Source: an uncultured Rhodospirillales bacterium
Lineage (GTDB): Bacteria > Pseudomonadota > Alphaproteobacteria > Acetobacterales > Acetobacteraceae
Assembly: GCA_903928895.1 (NCBI GenBank)
Contig: CAIYSR010000029.1
Span: forward strand, 1-64,000
DNA: 64,000 nt
Direction of reading: 5' to 3'
Shown: piece by piece, positions 28,511 to 36,771 of the stretch
Layout: each line of letters begins with the position of its first letter
Numbering within the stretch: position 1 is the first letter of the stretch
Made by a program: the position numbers and the translations under genes
Notes under the pieces: generated by a model
Database searches by the model: none
Told to the model about the DNA's origin: nothing
What the model saw: the letters and a program-made list of their open reading frames with translations, nothing else

Positions 28511-29553
28511 TGCGGACGCGGCGCACCATCACGGTGGTGGGCTGCCACGCCGAGGGCGAAATCGGCGACGTCGTCACCGGGGGTATTCTGCCCCCCGCCG
28601 GAGCGACGATGTTCGAGCGCATGGAGACGATGCGCCGCGAGCATGATGACATCCGCCGCTTCCTCCTGTGCGAGCCGCGCGGACATGTCGGCCGGCACGT
28701 GAACATCTTGACGCCGCCGATCCGCCCGGAGTGTGACGCCGGCGTGATCATCATGGAGCCGACGGAATACGTGCCGATGTCGGGCTCCAACCTGATCTGC
28801 ACGGTCACCGTACTGCTCGAAACCGGCATCGTGCCGATGCGCGAGCCCGAGACGGTGGTGACGATGGACACGCCCGCCGGGCCGGTACGGGCGGTGGCGC
28901 AGTGCCGGGACGGCAAGTGCGTCTCGGTCGCATTCCACAATGTGGCCTGCTTCGTGGACCGGCTTGACGCGCAGCTGGAAGTCGAGGGCTACGGTACGGT
29001 GGCCGCCGACGTCGCGTTCGGCGGCATGTTCTACGCACTCGTCGATGCCACGAAGCTGGGATTTTCCCTGGTGCCGGAGGAGGCGCGTGAGCTCGCCGTG
29101 CTGGGCGAGCGGGTGCGGCTGGCGGCGCGGAGGCAGCTCGACGTGGTGCATCCGGACAATCCCGGGATCGCCGGCGTGTCGATCGTGCAGCTCAACAGCC
29201 CCTATGGCGGGCCAGGCGTGCCGACCCGCAATACCTGCATCGTGGCACCCGGACGGTCCGACCGCTCACCCACCGGCACCGGAACCTGCGCACGCATGGC
29301 CGTGCTGCACGCGCGCGGCCAGATGGCGGTGGGCGACACGCTGGTGCACGAAAGTCTGATCGGCTCGCGGTTCGAAGGACGCATCCTGGGCGAGACGGAT
29401 GTCGCCGGACGCAAGGCGATCCTGCCGTCGCTGAAGGGCCGGGCCTGGATCACTGGCCTGCACACCTATTTGCTCGATCCGGATGATCCCTATCCGACCG
29501 GCTACGTGTTGAGCGATACCTGGGGCGTCACGGGGAAGGCAACGCAGGACTAA
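28510..29553 (+). CDS. Proline racemase-family enzyme (Ser/Cys type, likely 4-hydroxyproline epimerase)
   Basis: This 347-residue protein belongs to the PF05544 superfamily of proline racemases, 4-hydroxyproline 2-epimerases and trans-3-hydroxyproline dehydratases. The first catalytic position is serine (Ser91 in MSGSNLIC) instead of the Cys of proline racemase. The second is a cysteine (Cys260 in SPTGTGTCA). Ser/Cys pairs have been associated with 4-hydroxyproline epimerases, whereas Cys/Thr pairs mark the dehydratases, so epimerase is the better guess; the MSGSN variant could have another activity. It overlaps the preceding membrane-protein gene by one base. No other hydroxyproline-catabolic genes are next to it. 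It ends exactly where the convergent acyltransferase gene ends. Confidence 0.85.
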   Translation: MRTRRTITVVGCHAEGEIGDVVTGGILPPAGATMFERMETMRREHDDIRRFLLCEPRGHVGRHVNILTPPIRPECDAGVIIMEPTEYVPMSGSNLICTVTVLLETGIVPMREPETVVTMDTPAGPVRAVAQCRDGKCVSVAFHNVACFVDRLDAQLEVEGYGTVAADVAFGGMFYALVDATKLGFSLVPEEARELAVLGERVRLAARRQLDVVHPDNPGIAGVSIVQLNSPYGGPGVPTRNTCIVAPGRSDRSPTGTGTCARMAVLHARGQMAVGDTLVHESLIGSRFEGRILGETDVAGRKAILPSLKGRAWITGLHTYLLDPDDPYPTGYVLSDTWGVTGKATQD

Positions 29554-30615
29554 TCAGGCGACACTCGCCGGGCGGCGGAGCCGGCGGACCCAAGCCAGAA
29601 GGGGGAGTTCGACCAATGCGCTGAACATCGTGCCACTCACAACCGCGGCGAGACAGAAAAAAACAAATGCCACGTTGATGTCAACCGGCACATACCGGCG
29701 AACCAGTAGCAATCCCTGCTGCAAGAACATCATGACGATGACATGAACGAGATAGATCGAGTAGGACGCGCCTCCCAGGGCTGCGAGTGGCGCCCAGACG
29801 CGCAGGCGGCCTGATATCTCGGCCGCGGCGAGACCATACAGCGCTACTCCGGCGCTGATGCCATAAACAAGATGCCGCGGCGGCCATTCGGGCGGCCGCG
29901 GCGGTCCCAGCGATTCAAAGAGGCCGTTGCCGACAAAGGCGGCCATCCCCAGGATGATGCAGGCATGCGGGCTCCACACTCGCCCGGCCCGGGCCAGATG
30001 GGCCGCAAAGATGCCGAAGAAGAATTCGATATTGAAGAGACGGAAGAACAGAAAGCCCAGAAGGCCTCCGAAATACGGCGTGCCGGTAGACCAACTCGCG
30101 GCGATGTTCCAGGCCGTGAGCATGCCCCAGACCGCGAGCACAGCGATCCCGGCAAGTCGGTTCAGGAACAGCACACAGAACAGCACATAGAACAGCATCT
30201 CGTGCTTCAGCGACCATGCCACTGGCAGGATCGGATCACCGGTGACCGGCAACAGAAGGATACTGGTGACGATGTTCCAGAGATGGCGCTCGGTTCCCTG
30301 CGCTGTTGGACTCGCCGCCAGGACCGCCCCCATGGCCGCCAGCACCACCCAATAGGCCGGATAGATGCGGGCAAAACGCTTCCAGATATAACCTCGGAGC
30401 CTGGCAGGCTGTCCGACGTCGGCAGCGTGGACGAAATAGATAATGAACCCGCTCAGGACGAAGAAGAAATCGACGCCGGCGTGCCCGAACTTAAGGGCGC
30501 CACCCAGTGGCATCTGGCCGAAATACCTAGTGCCTGCCAGCAGATCGTTGGCGTGCATGGCAACGACGAGCAGGGCAGCGAAGCCACGTGCCGCCTCGAT
30601 GCCCAGCAATCTCAT
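29554..30615 (-). CDS. Acyltransferase 3 family membrane protein (OafA/NodX type)
   Basis: This 353-residue protein has about ten membrane segments and belongs to the family that O-acetylates or otherwise acylates surface polysaccharides. The conserved start is LLGIEAARGFAALLVVAMH, where the Arg and His are catalytic in the family. GHAGVDFFFVLSGFIIYF and RFARIYPAYW are the other signatures. No SGNH domain is fused. I chose ATG 30615 (MRLLGIEA); an upstream in-frame start at 30672 adds a non-conserved stretch. It is divergent from the polysaccharide polymerase pair at 30.9-32.5 kb, which fits a role in surface glycan modification. The substrate is unknown. Confidence 0.9.
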   Translation of the reverse strand: MRLLGIEAARGFAALLVVAMHANDLLAGTRYFGQMPLGGALKFGHAGVDFFFVLSGFIIYFVHAADVGQPARLRGYIWKRFARIYPAYWVVLAAMGAVLAASPTAQGTERHLWNIVTSILLLPVTGDPILPVAWSLKHEMLFYVLFCVLFLNRLAGIAVLAVWGMLTAWNIAASWSTGTPYFGGLLGFLFFRLFNIEFFFGIFAAHLARAGRVWSPHACIILGMAAFVGNGLFESLGPPRPPEWPPRHLVYGISAGVALYGLAAAEISGRLRVWAPLAALGGASYSIYLVHVIVMMFLQQGLLLVRRYVPVDINVAFVFFCLAAVVSGTMFSALVELPLLAWVRRLRRPASVA

Positions 30616-30942
30616 CGGCTGCACTCCCTCGTAAGGCGAGCCCGAGGAATCGCCGACTGTCGTCAATATCATGCGTCAGCCGCGGAGGCGATCCGCTTTG
30701 CACCACCACACAGCGGGTTATACTGGCCAGTTCAGCAAGTCCATCCTGAGTCCGGATGGCTCACGCGGCACGACAGTGCTCCGGTCTCCGCGCGACCCAC
30801 TGCTCGATTGTATGTTTAACACCTGCTCGTGCTTCCACCCACGGCGGTCATGCTCTAGCATCTAAGGCGTCGTTGTGTGCGCTTGATTGGCATTTGGGCG
30901 CGGGCACGCGGGCGGTCCAACAACCCGGGCGAAGCAAACGAT
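30616..30942. other. Intergenic region between acyltransferase and polysaccharide polymerase genes
   Basis: About 330 bases separate two divergent glycan-related genes. It is somewhat less GC-rich than its surroundings. I see no convincing open frame with a ribosome binding site, no RNA gene and no clear repeat. Promoters for both flanking transcripts must lie here, but I could not pick unambiguous -35/-10 pairs. Confidence 0.5.
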
Positions 30943-31155
30943 ATGGAATTTCCCGCCTACCTCACAATCACGCTGATCTGCCTCGCTGTCCTCTACTGGA
31001 GCACCCGCAACGCTGGGCGCAAACCTGGGACACCGGTCACGGGGCTGTTCATGTATCGGGAGGCCGAACCGCCCACCGGTGCCAAAATGGGCGAAGACGG
31101 GACGGCTCCGGACCGTCCGTTGGAGCCATCGGGACGATGGAACGGCGCGCGCTGA
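30943..31155 (+). CDS. Small membrane protein preceding the O-antigen polymerase-like gene
   Basis: The frame from ATG 30943 encodes 70 residues beginning MEFPAYLTITLICLAVLYW, one N-terminal membrane segment followed by a polar, proline-rich tail. It ends three bases before the polymerase-like gene, consistent with cotranslation. The ribosome binding site is weak, and no family is recognised. It may be a small accessory protein of the polysaccharide or O-glycosylation system, but that rests only on position. Confidence 0.5.
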   Translation: MEFPAYLTITLICLAVLYWSTRNAGRKPGTPVTGLFMYREAEPPTGAKMGEDGTAPDRPLEPSGRWNGAR

Positions 31156-31158
31156 GCG

Positions 31159-32511
31159 ATGCGTGACATTGCCCTTGCGCTGGTCTTCGTCGCCATGCTG
31201 CTTGGGGGCGTACGCCATGTCTATGCGGCATCGATGGTCTGGATGTGGACAGCGATGGCCGCGCCCAACACCTTTCTGTTCGGCTTCCTCCAGGCGATGC
31301 CGCTGAACAAGATCGCGGTCGGCGTGGCGCTGTTGGCGCTGCTGGCGGACCGGGCCAAGCGTAAATTCATTATCGATCCGAGCTTCGCCTTCCACTCGCT
31401 GTTCATCTTGCAAGGCACTGTCACCCTGATCTTCAGCTTGACGGACATCCCGCGCACCTATGATCTGTTCGACAAGATGCTGAAAATCTGGCTCCTGGTC
31501 TGCGTCATGCGGGTGGCCAACCGGGAGCGGCTGCAACTGCATGCACTGGTGATCATGCTGGCGCTGAGCCTCGGCGTTCATGGCGTGCTGGAGGGGTTCA
31601 AGTACGTCCTCACGTTCGGCAGCCACAAGGTGCAGGCCTCTGGGACACTGGGCGACAACAATTCCTTCGCCATGGCGATGCTGATGATGTTGCCATTCTT
31701 CGCCTATCTGGTGAAGTATTCCGCGCTCGCCGTGATGCGGTGGGCGTTCGGCGGGATCGGCATGCTTGTCATGATCGGAATCATCGCCAGCGCCTCGCGC
31801 GGCGCGGTGGTCGGGTTGGTGGTGCTGGGCGGGATGATGGTGATGCAGAGCCGCCACAAGGCGATGGGGCTGCTGATCGCGGCGGCACTTGGCATCGCGG
31901 TGGTGTCGCTGGCGCCAACGCAATGGCTCGATCGGATGAACACGATCCAGCACGCGGAGTCCGACGGTTCGTTTATGAACCGCGTGGCGTCATGGAAGCT
32001 GAACACCATTGTTGCACTCAATCGGCCGCTCACCGGTGGCGGCTTCTCCGCACTTGAGGACTACCGGGTCTACCAACAGTTCGTCGGCCAGTTCAGCATG
32101 CTGGACTTCATCCCGTCCGAACAGCCGTCAGGCGTGCTGGCAGCGCACAGCATCTATTTCGAGGTGATCGGCGACACCGGGCTCGTCGGCTTCGTGCTGT
32201 TCCTGAGCATCATGGCCTCCTGGTATCTCAACCTGCGGCAGGTCAAGCGGTTGAGTCGCGCCGGCCCCGCCCTGGCATGGGCGCGCGACTTGGCCGTGGC
32301 GCTCGAGCAAAGCCTCATCGTCTACCTGGTCACCGGCGCGGCTCTGAGCGCCGCCTATTTTGAGAACGTCTATATCGAGGCGACCCTGGCGAGCATGCTG
32401 TTGGCCTCGGTCCGGGAGACCGTACAGGCGCGTGTGCTCAACCCGCTCGATGCATTGATGGCCCGCCGCCCCGCTGTCGAGGTGATGCCATGGGCGCAAC
32501 CGCGCCGGTAG
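31159..32511 (+). CDS. O-antigen ligase/polymerase-like membrane protein (exosortase-associated O-glycosylation ligase type)
   Basis: This 450-residue protein has eleven or so membrane segments and a large periplasmic loop in its second half, the Wzy/WaaL topology. The start RDIALALVFVAMLLGGVRHVYAASMVWMW and the segment ASGTLGDNNSFAMAMLMM resemble the group annotated as putative O-glycosylation ligases linked to exosortase A systems. The loop holds NRVASWKLNTIVALNRPLTGGGF and AAHSIYFEVIGDTG, with the His-x-x-(Y/F)-x-x-x-x-G-(D/E)-x-G pattern of the Wzy_C domain. It would polymerise or ligate lipid-linked glycans at the periplasmic face. No exosortase or PEP-CTERM gene lies in the window. Confidence 0.85.
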   Translation: MRDIALALVFVAMLLGGVRHVYAASMVWMWTAMAAPNTFLFGFLQAMPLNKIAVGVALLALLADRAKRKFIIDPSFAFHSLFILQGTVTLIFSLTDIPRTYDLFDKMLKIWLLVCVMRVANRERLQLHALVIMLALSLGVHGVLEGFKYVLTFGSHKVQASGTLGDNNSFAMAMLMMLPFFAYLVKYSALAVMRWAFGGIGMLVMIGIIASASRGAVVGLVVLGGMMVMQSRHKAMGLLIAAALGIAVVSLAPTQWLDRMNTIQHAESDGSFMNRVASWKLNTIVALNRPLTGGGFSALEDYRVYQQFVGQFSMLDFIPSEQPSGVLAAHSIYFEVIGDTGLVGFVLFLSIMASWYLNLRQVKRLSRAGPALAWARDLAVALEQSLIVYLVTGAALSAAYFENVYIEATLASMLLASVRETVQARVLNPLDALMARRPAVEVMPWAQPRR

Positions 32512-32961
32512 CAGCCCCAACCATCACGCCGCCGGGGGCCTTGGAGGTCCTGCGTCAGAACGAAGAAAGCCGGCCCGGGGGGGACCGGACCGGCTTTCAC
32601 ACGCATGCGGCCCTCGGGGGGGAGAGCCGCCGCGACGCGCGGCCAACGGGGGGGTCGGCCGACGCGGGCTGTGTCGCCCCTTGCGGAGCGAATGGGGTTC
32701 GCGAACTGAACGATCACGTTAAGCCGGATATGAGCCTTTGGCCGGGCAAACGGAAGAACGCGGTTGCGATGCGTGGCATGCGCTAGGCGCAGATATAAAC
32801 CCCCAAGTGTCAACACAATGCTAACAGCGGATGAAGGGTTGTCCATCTTGCGGACGCCCTTAGCCTCTTGAGTCTGTTAATCTTGTTCTTTTGGTCCCCC
32901 GCAGTCCGGCATGCTGCGCGTGGTGCCCCACCGAGACCGCCTTTCGCTCCGCCAATCCGGC
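32512..32961. other. Intergenic region between polymerase-like gene and hemN
   Basis: About 450 bases lie between the convergent ends of the polymerase-like gene and hemN. The region holds one strong hairpin (32565-32598), G-runs around 32618-32655, and a TTGACA on the minus strand at 32814-32809. Open frames across it have no family resemblance and no good ribosome binding site. I do not support a protein-coding gene here. Confidence 0.5.
32565..32598 (-). terminator. Hairpin, terminator-like on the minus strand
   Basis: A nine-base inverted repeat GAAAGCCGG/CCGGCTTTC encloses a G/C-rich loop. Read on the minus strand it is followed by TTCGTTCTG, a modestly U-rich tail; read on the plus strand no U-tract follows. 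It may end the polymerase-like transcript despite that, or terminate a minus-strand RNA starting further right. Confidence 0.5.
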
Positions 32962-34311
32962 CTACACCGCCCGCGCGTGCCGCTGAGCCCCTTTGGTATA
33001 GTACGTATCGAACGCCGCGGCGACATTGCGCACGAACGGGCGGGCCGCCGGCGGCACCTCGACGATGCGGCCGTCCCAGCCGACGATGCCGTCCTGCGCC
33101 ATGTCGTCGAGCGCATCCGAGGCCGCCCGCAGGTCCCGCGAATTCACCCCGTGGCGCGCCGCGGTATCGTCGAGGTCGACGCGCAGATTGCACATCAACT
33201 GCTCGATCACATCCCGGCGCAGCCGGTCCTCGGCGCTCAGCGTCACGCCGCGCGTGATCGGCAGCCGGCCCTCGGCCACCGCCGCGCGATACGCCGGGAT
33301 CGGGGTCGCATTCTGCACATAGCCCTGCGGCAGCGCTCCGATCGAGGAGGCGCCGAGGCCGAGCAGGACCGGCGCCGCATCGGTCGTATAGCCCTGGAAG
33401 TTGCGACGCATCGTCTGCGTGTCGGCCGCCACAGCGAGCGCATCGTCGGGCAGGGCGTAGTGGTCGAGCCCGATGGTCTGGAAACCACGGGCGACCAGCG
33501 TCCGCTCGATCGCGTCGCGCTGCGCCCAGCGGCCGGCGGCGTCAGCCATCTCGGACTCGGGCAGCAGGTTCTGGTGTTTCTTCATCCACGGCACATGGGC
33601 ATAGCCGAACACCGCGATCCGTTCTGGCGCGACCGACAGCGCCTGCTCCACCGTTTGCGTCACCGAGGCGACGCTCTGGTACGGCAGGCCGTAGATCAGG
33701 TCCAGATTGATGGCGTTGATGCCGCGAGCGCGCAACCCGTCGGCACAGGCCCTGGTCTCCGCGAGAGACTGGTGACGGTTCACCGCTGCTTGCACTTTGT
33801 CGTCGAAATCCTGCACGCCGAGGCTTGCCCGGGTGCAGCCGACCGCCGCCAGGGTATCGAGGATCTCCGCGCTGACCGTGCGCGGATCGATCTCGACGGC
33901 GATCTCCGCGCCCTCGGTGAACGCAAAATGGCGCCGCAGCGCGGCCATGATTTCGCGGATCCGCGGCCCCGGCATCGCCGTCGGGGTGCCCCCGCCCCAG
34001 TGCACATGGCTCACCGAAAGCCGCCTGCCGGCAGCCGCCGCGAGAAGCTCGATTTCGCGCAAAAGCGTGTCGGCATAAGCCTCTAGTGGCGCCGGGTTGC
34101 TCGTCGCGGTGGTGTGGCAGCCGCAGAACCAGCAGAGCTGGGCACAGAACGGAACATGAATGTAGAGCGACACCGGGGCCTCCCCGATCTCCCGCAGCCA
34201 GGCCGTGTAGGTCGGCCCGTCGATCGCCTGGGTGAAGTGCGGCGCGGTCGGGTAGCTGGTGTACCGCGGCACGGCGATATCGTATTTGGGGATGAGGTCG
34301 GTGATGTGCAT
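32962..34311 (-). CDS. hemN: Oxygen-independent coproporphyrinogen III oxidase (radical SAM)
   Basis: This 449-residue enzyme decarboxylates coproporphyrinogen III to protoporphyrinogen IX without oxygen, in haem (and possibly bacteriochlorophyll) synthesis. The start MHITDLIPKYDIAVPRYTSYPTAPHF is typical of HemN. The 4Fe-4S cluster cysteines are Cys56, Cys60 and Cys63, followed by Cys65 (CAQLCWFCGC). GGGTPTAM and the C-terminal HemN domain are present. ATG 34311 is chosen; a longer frame upstream crosses the regulatory site. A perfect FNR/FixK box lies 34-47 bases upstream of the start, predicting induction at low oxygen, as is known for hemN in many proteobacteria. Confidence 0.97.
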   Translation of the reverse strand: MHITDLIPKYDIAVPRYTSYPTAPHFTQAIDGPTYTAWLREIGEAPVSLYIHVPFCAQLCWFCGCHTTATSNPAPLEAYADTLLREIELLAAAAGRRLSVSHVHWGGGTPTAMPGPRIREIMAALRRHFAFTEGAEIAVEIDPRTVSAEILDTLAAVGCTRASLGVQDFDDKVQAAVNRHQSLAETRACADGLRARGINAINLDLIYGLPYQSVASVTQTVEQALSVAPERIAVFGYAHVPWMKKHQNLLPESEMADAAGRWAQRDAIERTLVARGFQTIGLDHYALPDDALAVAADTQTMRRNFQGYTTDAAPVLLGLGASSIGALPQGYVQNATPIPAYRAAVAEGRLPITRGVTLSAEDRLRRDVIEQLMCNLRVDLDDTAARHGVNSRDLRAASDALDDMAQDGIVGWDGRIVEVPPAARPFVRNVAAAFDTYYTKGAQRHARAV

Positions 34312-34344
34312 GGGCGCAACATAAACGGGCGCGGCGGCGGGACG

Positions 34345-34358
34345 TTGATCCAGATCAA
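34345..34358. promoter_or_regulatory. FNR/FixK-type box upstream of hemN
   Basis: The sequence TTGAT-CCAG-ATCAA is a perfect match to the FNR/FixK consensus TTGAT-N4-ATCAA. It lies between divergent hemN and ompW, 34 bases from the hemN start and 86 bases from the ompW start. It could serve either gene; hemN is the usual target, and OmpW-family genes are FNR-regulated in some bacteria. Confidence 0.8.
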
Positions 34359-34444
34359 CGCGGCCCGTCGTCGTTCGGGGTGATATCCGCCTCGTCACGA
34401 GCCGACATATTTAACGACGACGACGAGCCGAACTTGAGGATTTC

Positions 34445-35104
34445 ATGAGAACGACTTTTCTGATGGCCAGTGTCGCGGTTGCCGCGCTGATGGCCGGAAC
34501 CCTTGTTGCCGCGCCGGCCCAGGCGCAGACCGCGGACGGTTTCCAGGCCGGCAGCATCATGGTGCGGGGCCGCATCATCGATGTGATTCCGCTGAACTCG
34601 CAGTCATCGGTCTCGCTGATCGGCGGCCACGTCACGGCGACCGATAGCATCACCCCCGAAGTCGATTTCTCCTACTTCGTCACGCCGAATATCGCCTTCG
34701 AGTTGATCGCCGCCACCACCAAGCATAGCCTCTCCGCCACCAACACGGCGATTGGCAAAGTCGCGGTCGGGTCCACCTGGGTTCTGCCGCCGTCGCTGAC
34801 GGTACAGTACCACTTCCTGCCGCAGGGCGCGATCAACCCCTATGTCGGTGCCGGCGTGAACTACACGATCTTCTACAGCCGCCATGCCGCGGGCGGCGTG
34901 GTGACAAGCATGAAGCTCGACAACAATTTCGGCGAGGTCCTGCAGGTCGGTGTCGACTTCAATCTCAGCGGTCGCTGGTACGGCAACATCGACGTCAAGC
35001 AGATCTTCCTCAACACCAAGGCGACCCTGAACGGCGGTGCCGTCGTCGCCAAGACGCAGCTCAACCCCACCGTGGTGGGCCTCGGCGTCGGCTACCGCTT
35101 CTGA
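34445..35104 (+). CDS. ompW: OmpW-family outer membrane protein
   Basis: This 219-residue protein has a signal peptide of about 27 residues ending AAPAQA before Q28. The rest fits the eight-stranded OmpW beta barrel: GSIMVRGRIIDVIP, ELIAATTKHSLSA, PPSLTVQYHFLPQGAINPYVGAGVNYTIFY and the terminal GVGYRF, ending in Phe as outer-membrane barrels do. Members form a narrow hydrophobic channel; the cargo here is unknown. The FNR/FixK box upstream may also control it. It is followed by three hairpins before hldE, the last of which looks like a terminator. Confidence 0.93.
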   Translation: MRTTFLMASVAVAALMAGTLVAAPAQAQTADGFQAGSIMVRGRIIDVIPLNSQSSVSLIGGHVTATDSITPEVDFSYFVTPNIAFELIAATTKHSLSATNTAIGKVAVGSTWVLPPSLTVQYHFLPQGAINPYVGAGVNYTIFYSRHAAGGVVTSMKLDNNFGEVLQVGVDFNLSGRWYGNIDVKQIFLNTKATLNGGAVVAKTQLNPTVVGLGVGYRF

Positions 35105-35108
35105 GTTT

Positions 35109-35136
35109 CCGTCCGCCCCCCCCCGGGGGCGGACGG
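35109..35136 (+). terminator. Very stable GC hairpin after ompW
   Basis: A perfect 12-bp stem (35109-35120 with 35125-35136) closes a CCCC loop just five bases after the ompW stop. No T-tract follows, so it may stabilise the mRNA 3' end rather than terminate by itself. A further 7-bp hairpin with a GGGA loop follows at 35146-35163. Confidence 0.55.
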
Positions 35137-35207
35137 TCGGAGACCCCGACCCGGGAGGGTCGGCACTGGCCGGGCGACCTGTTCCCCCTATGCCCAGGCC
35201 TAAACTC

Positions 35208-35245
35208 GGCCGGTCGCGCTCTATGCCGCGACCGGCCATTCTTCT
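35208..35245 (+). terminator. Intrinsic terminator-like hairpin between ompW and hldE
   Basis: A perfect 11-bp stem (35208-35218 with 35227-35237) has an eight-base loop and is followed by ATTCTTCT, a U-rich tail. It is the best candidate for ending the ompW transcript. It lies 39 bases before the hldE start codon. Confidence 0.65.
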
Positions 35246-35283
35246 ATGAGAGGCCCCGTGTTCGACCCGCAGGGAGCCGCCAG

Positions 35284-36765
35284 TTGACCTCAGAGCATGC
35301 CGCCGAAACCGCGCTCGCCGACCATCTGGCGCGGTTTTCCGCGGTCACGGTGCTGGTCCTCGGCGATGCGATGCTTGATCGCTACGTGTTCGGCGACGTC
35401 AAGCGAATCTCCTCCGAGGCGCCGATCCCGGTGCTGCACGCGCAGTCGCGCCGCCATGTGCTCGGCGGCGCCGGCAACGTGGCGCAGAACGCCGTGGCGC
35501 TGGGGGCACGCGCCATCCTGCTCGGCCTGCGCGGCGACGACCAGGCCGGCGCCGAACTGGCCGCGACGGTGGCGGCGAGCCCCGCGATCGAGGACCGCCT
35601 GGTGATCGATCCGACCCGCCCGACCACGGTCAAGACCCGCTTCATGTCTGGCGGCCACCAGCTGCTCCGCCTGGACGAGGAGGTAACCACCCCCGCGCGC
35701 CCGGCGCTCGAGGACCTCATTCTGGACCGCTTCCGGGCCGCGCTGCCGGCCTGCGCCATCGTCGTGCTGTCCGACTACGCCAAGGGCGTGTTGACCGATC
35801 GGGTGCTGACCCGCGCCATTGCAGCCGCGCGGGCGGCCGGCGTGAAGGTGGTGGTGGACCCCAAGCGAAGCCGCTTCGAGGCCTATGCCGGGGCCGACGT
35901 GCTGACCCCAAACGCACTAGAGGCGATGCGCGCCACCGGCATCGATGTCGCCGCCGATGAGCAGGCCGCCACCGCCGGCGAGGCGGCACGGGCGCAGGCC
36001 GATGCCGGCGCGGTGCTGGTCAAGCGCTCCGAGAAAGGGCTGACCCTGGTGCGCCGCGCCGTTGCCCCGGTCCATATCCCCACCCGCGCACAGGAGGTGG
36101 CCGACGTCTCGGGCGCCGGCGACACGCTGGTGACGGCCTTCGCCCTGGCGCTCGCCGCCGGCGCCCCGATGCCCGAGGCGGCCGCCCTCGGCAACGCCGC
36201 CGCCGGCATCGTCGTCGGCAAGCACGGCACCGCCACCGTCAGCCACGCGGAGTTGTTCGAGGCCCTGCACCGCACCGAGCTGCTGGCGATCGACGACAAG
36301 GTCATGGAGCGCGACGCCGCCCTCGCGCGCATCGCCGCCTGGCGCCAGGCCGGGCTGCGCGTGGGCTTCACCAACGGCTGCTTCGATCTCATCCACCCCG
36401 GCCATGTCCGCCTGCTCGCGCGTGCGCGGGCGCTGTGTGACCGCCTGGTGGTGGGGCTCAACACCGACGCCTCGGTGCAGCGGCTCAAGGGCCCGGAGCG
36501 CCCGGTGCAGAACGAGACCGCGCGGGCCACGGTGATGGCCTCGATGGCCTCGGCCGACCTCGTCGTGCTGTTCGGCGAGGACACCCCGCAAACCCTGATC
36601 GAGGCGATCCGCCCCGATCTGCTGTTCAAAGGCGCCGACTACCGGCTCGACCAGGTGGTGGGCGGCGCCTTCGTGATGGCTCATGGCGGGCGGGTCGAAC
36701 TCATCCCGCTCGAGCAGGGCCACAGCACCACCAACACCATCCGCCGCATCAACGCAGGAAGCTGA
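35284..36765 (+). CDS. hldE: Bifunctional heptose-7-phosphate kinase / heptose-1-phosphate adenylyltransferase
   Basis: This 493-residue fusion makes ADP-heptose for the LPS inner core. The N-terminal ribokinase-type domain (about 1-320) has LGDAMLDRYVFGDVKRISSEAPIPV and the catalytic DVSGAGDTLVTAFALAL. The C-terminal nucleotidyltransferase domain begins near residue 355 and has FTNGCFDLIHPGHV at about 362-375. The start is TTG 35284: no ATG or GTG lies in frame near it, and AGGGAG sits about eight bases upstream. The gene is followed after six bases by cysD, which points to one operon with sulfate activation. The other heptose-pathway genes are not in the window. Confidence 0.96.
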   Translation: MTSEHAAETALADHLARFSAVTVLVLGDAMLDRYVFGDVKRISSEAPIPVLHAQSRRHVLGGAGNVAQNAVALGARAILLGLRGDDQAGAELAATVAASPAIEDRLVIDPTRPTTVKTRFMSGGHQLLRLDEEVTTPARPALEDLILDRFRAALPACAIVVLSDYAKGVLTDRVLTRAIAAARAAGVKVVVDPKRSRFEAYAGADVLTPNALEAMRATGIDVAADEQAATAGEAARAQADAGAVLVKRSEKGLTLVRRAVAPVHIPTRAQEVADVSGAGDTLVTAFALALAAGAPMPEAAALGNAAAGIVVGKHGTATVSHAELFEALHRTELLAIDDKVMERDAALARIAAWRQAGLRVGFTNGCFDLIHPGHVRLLARARALCDRLVVGLNTDASVQRLKGPERPVQNETARATVMASMASADLVVLFGEDTPQTLIEAIRPDLLFKGADYRLDQVVGGAFVMAHGGRVELIPLEQGHSTTNTIRRINAGS

Positions 36766-36771
36766 CGACGC

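Noticed and set aside
32490-32786. Plus-strand 98-codon frame after the polymerase-like gene
   Set aside because: It runs through the hairpin and G-runs, lacks a ribosome binding site and resembles nothing known.
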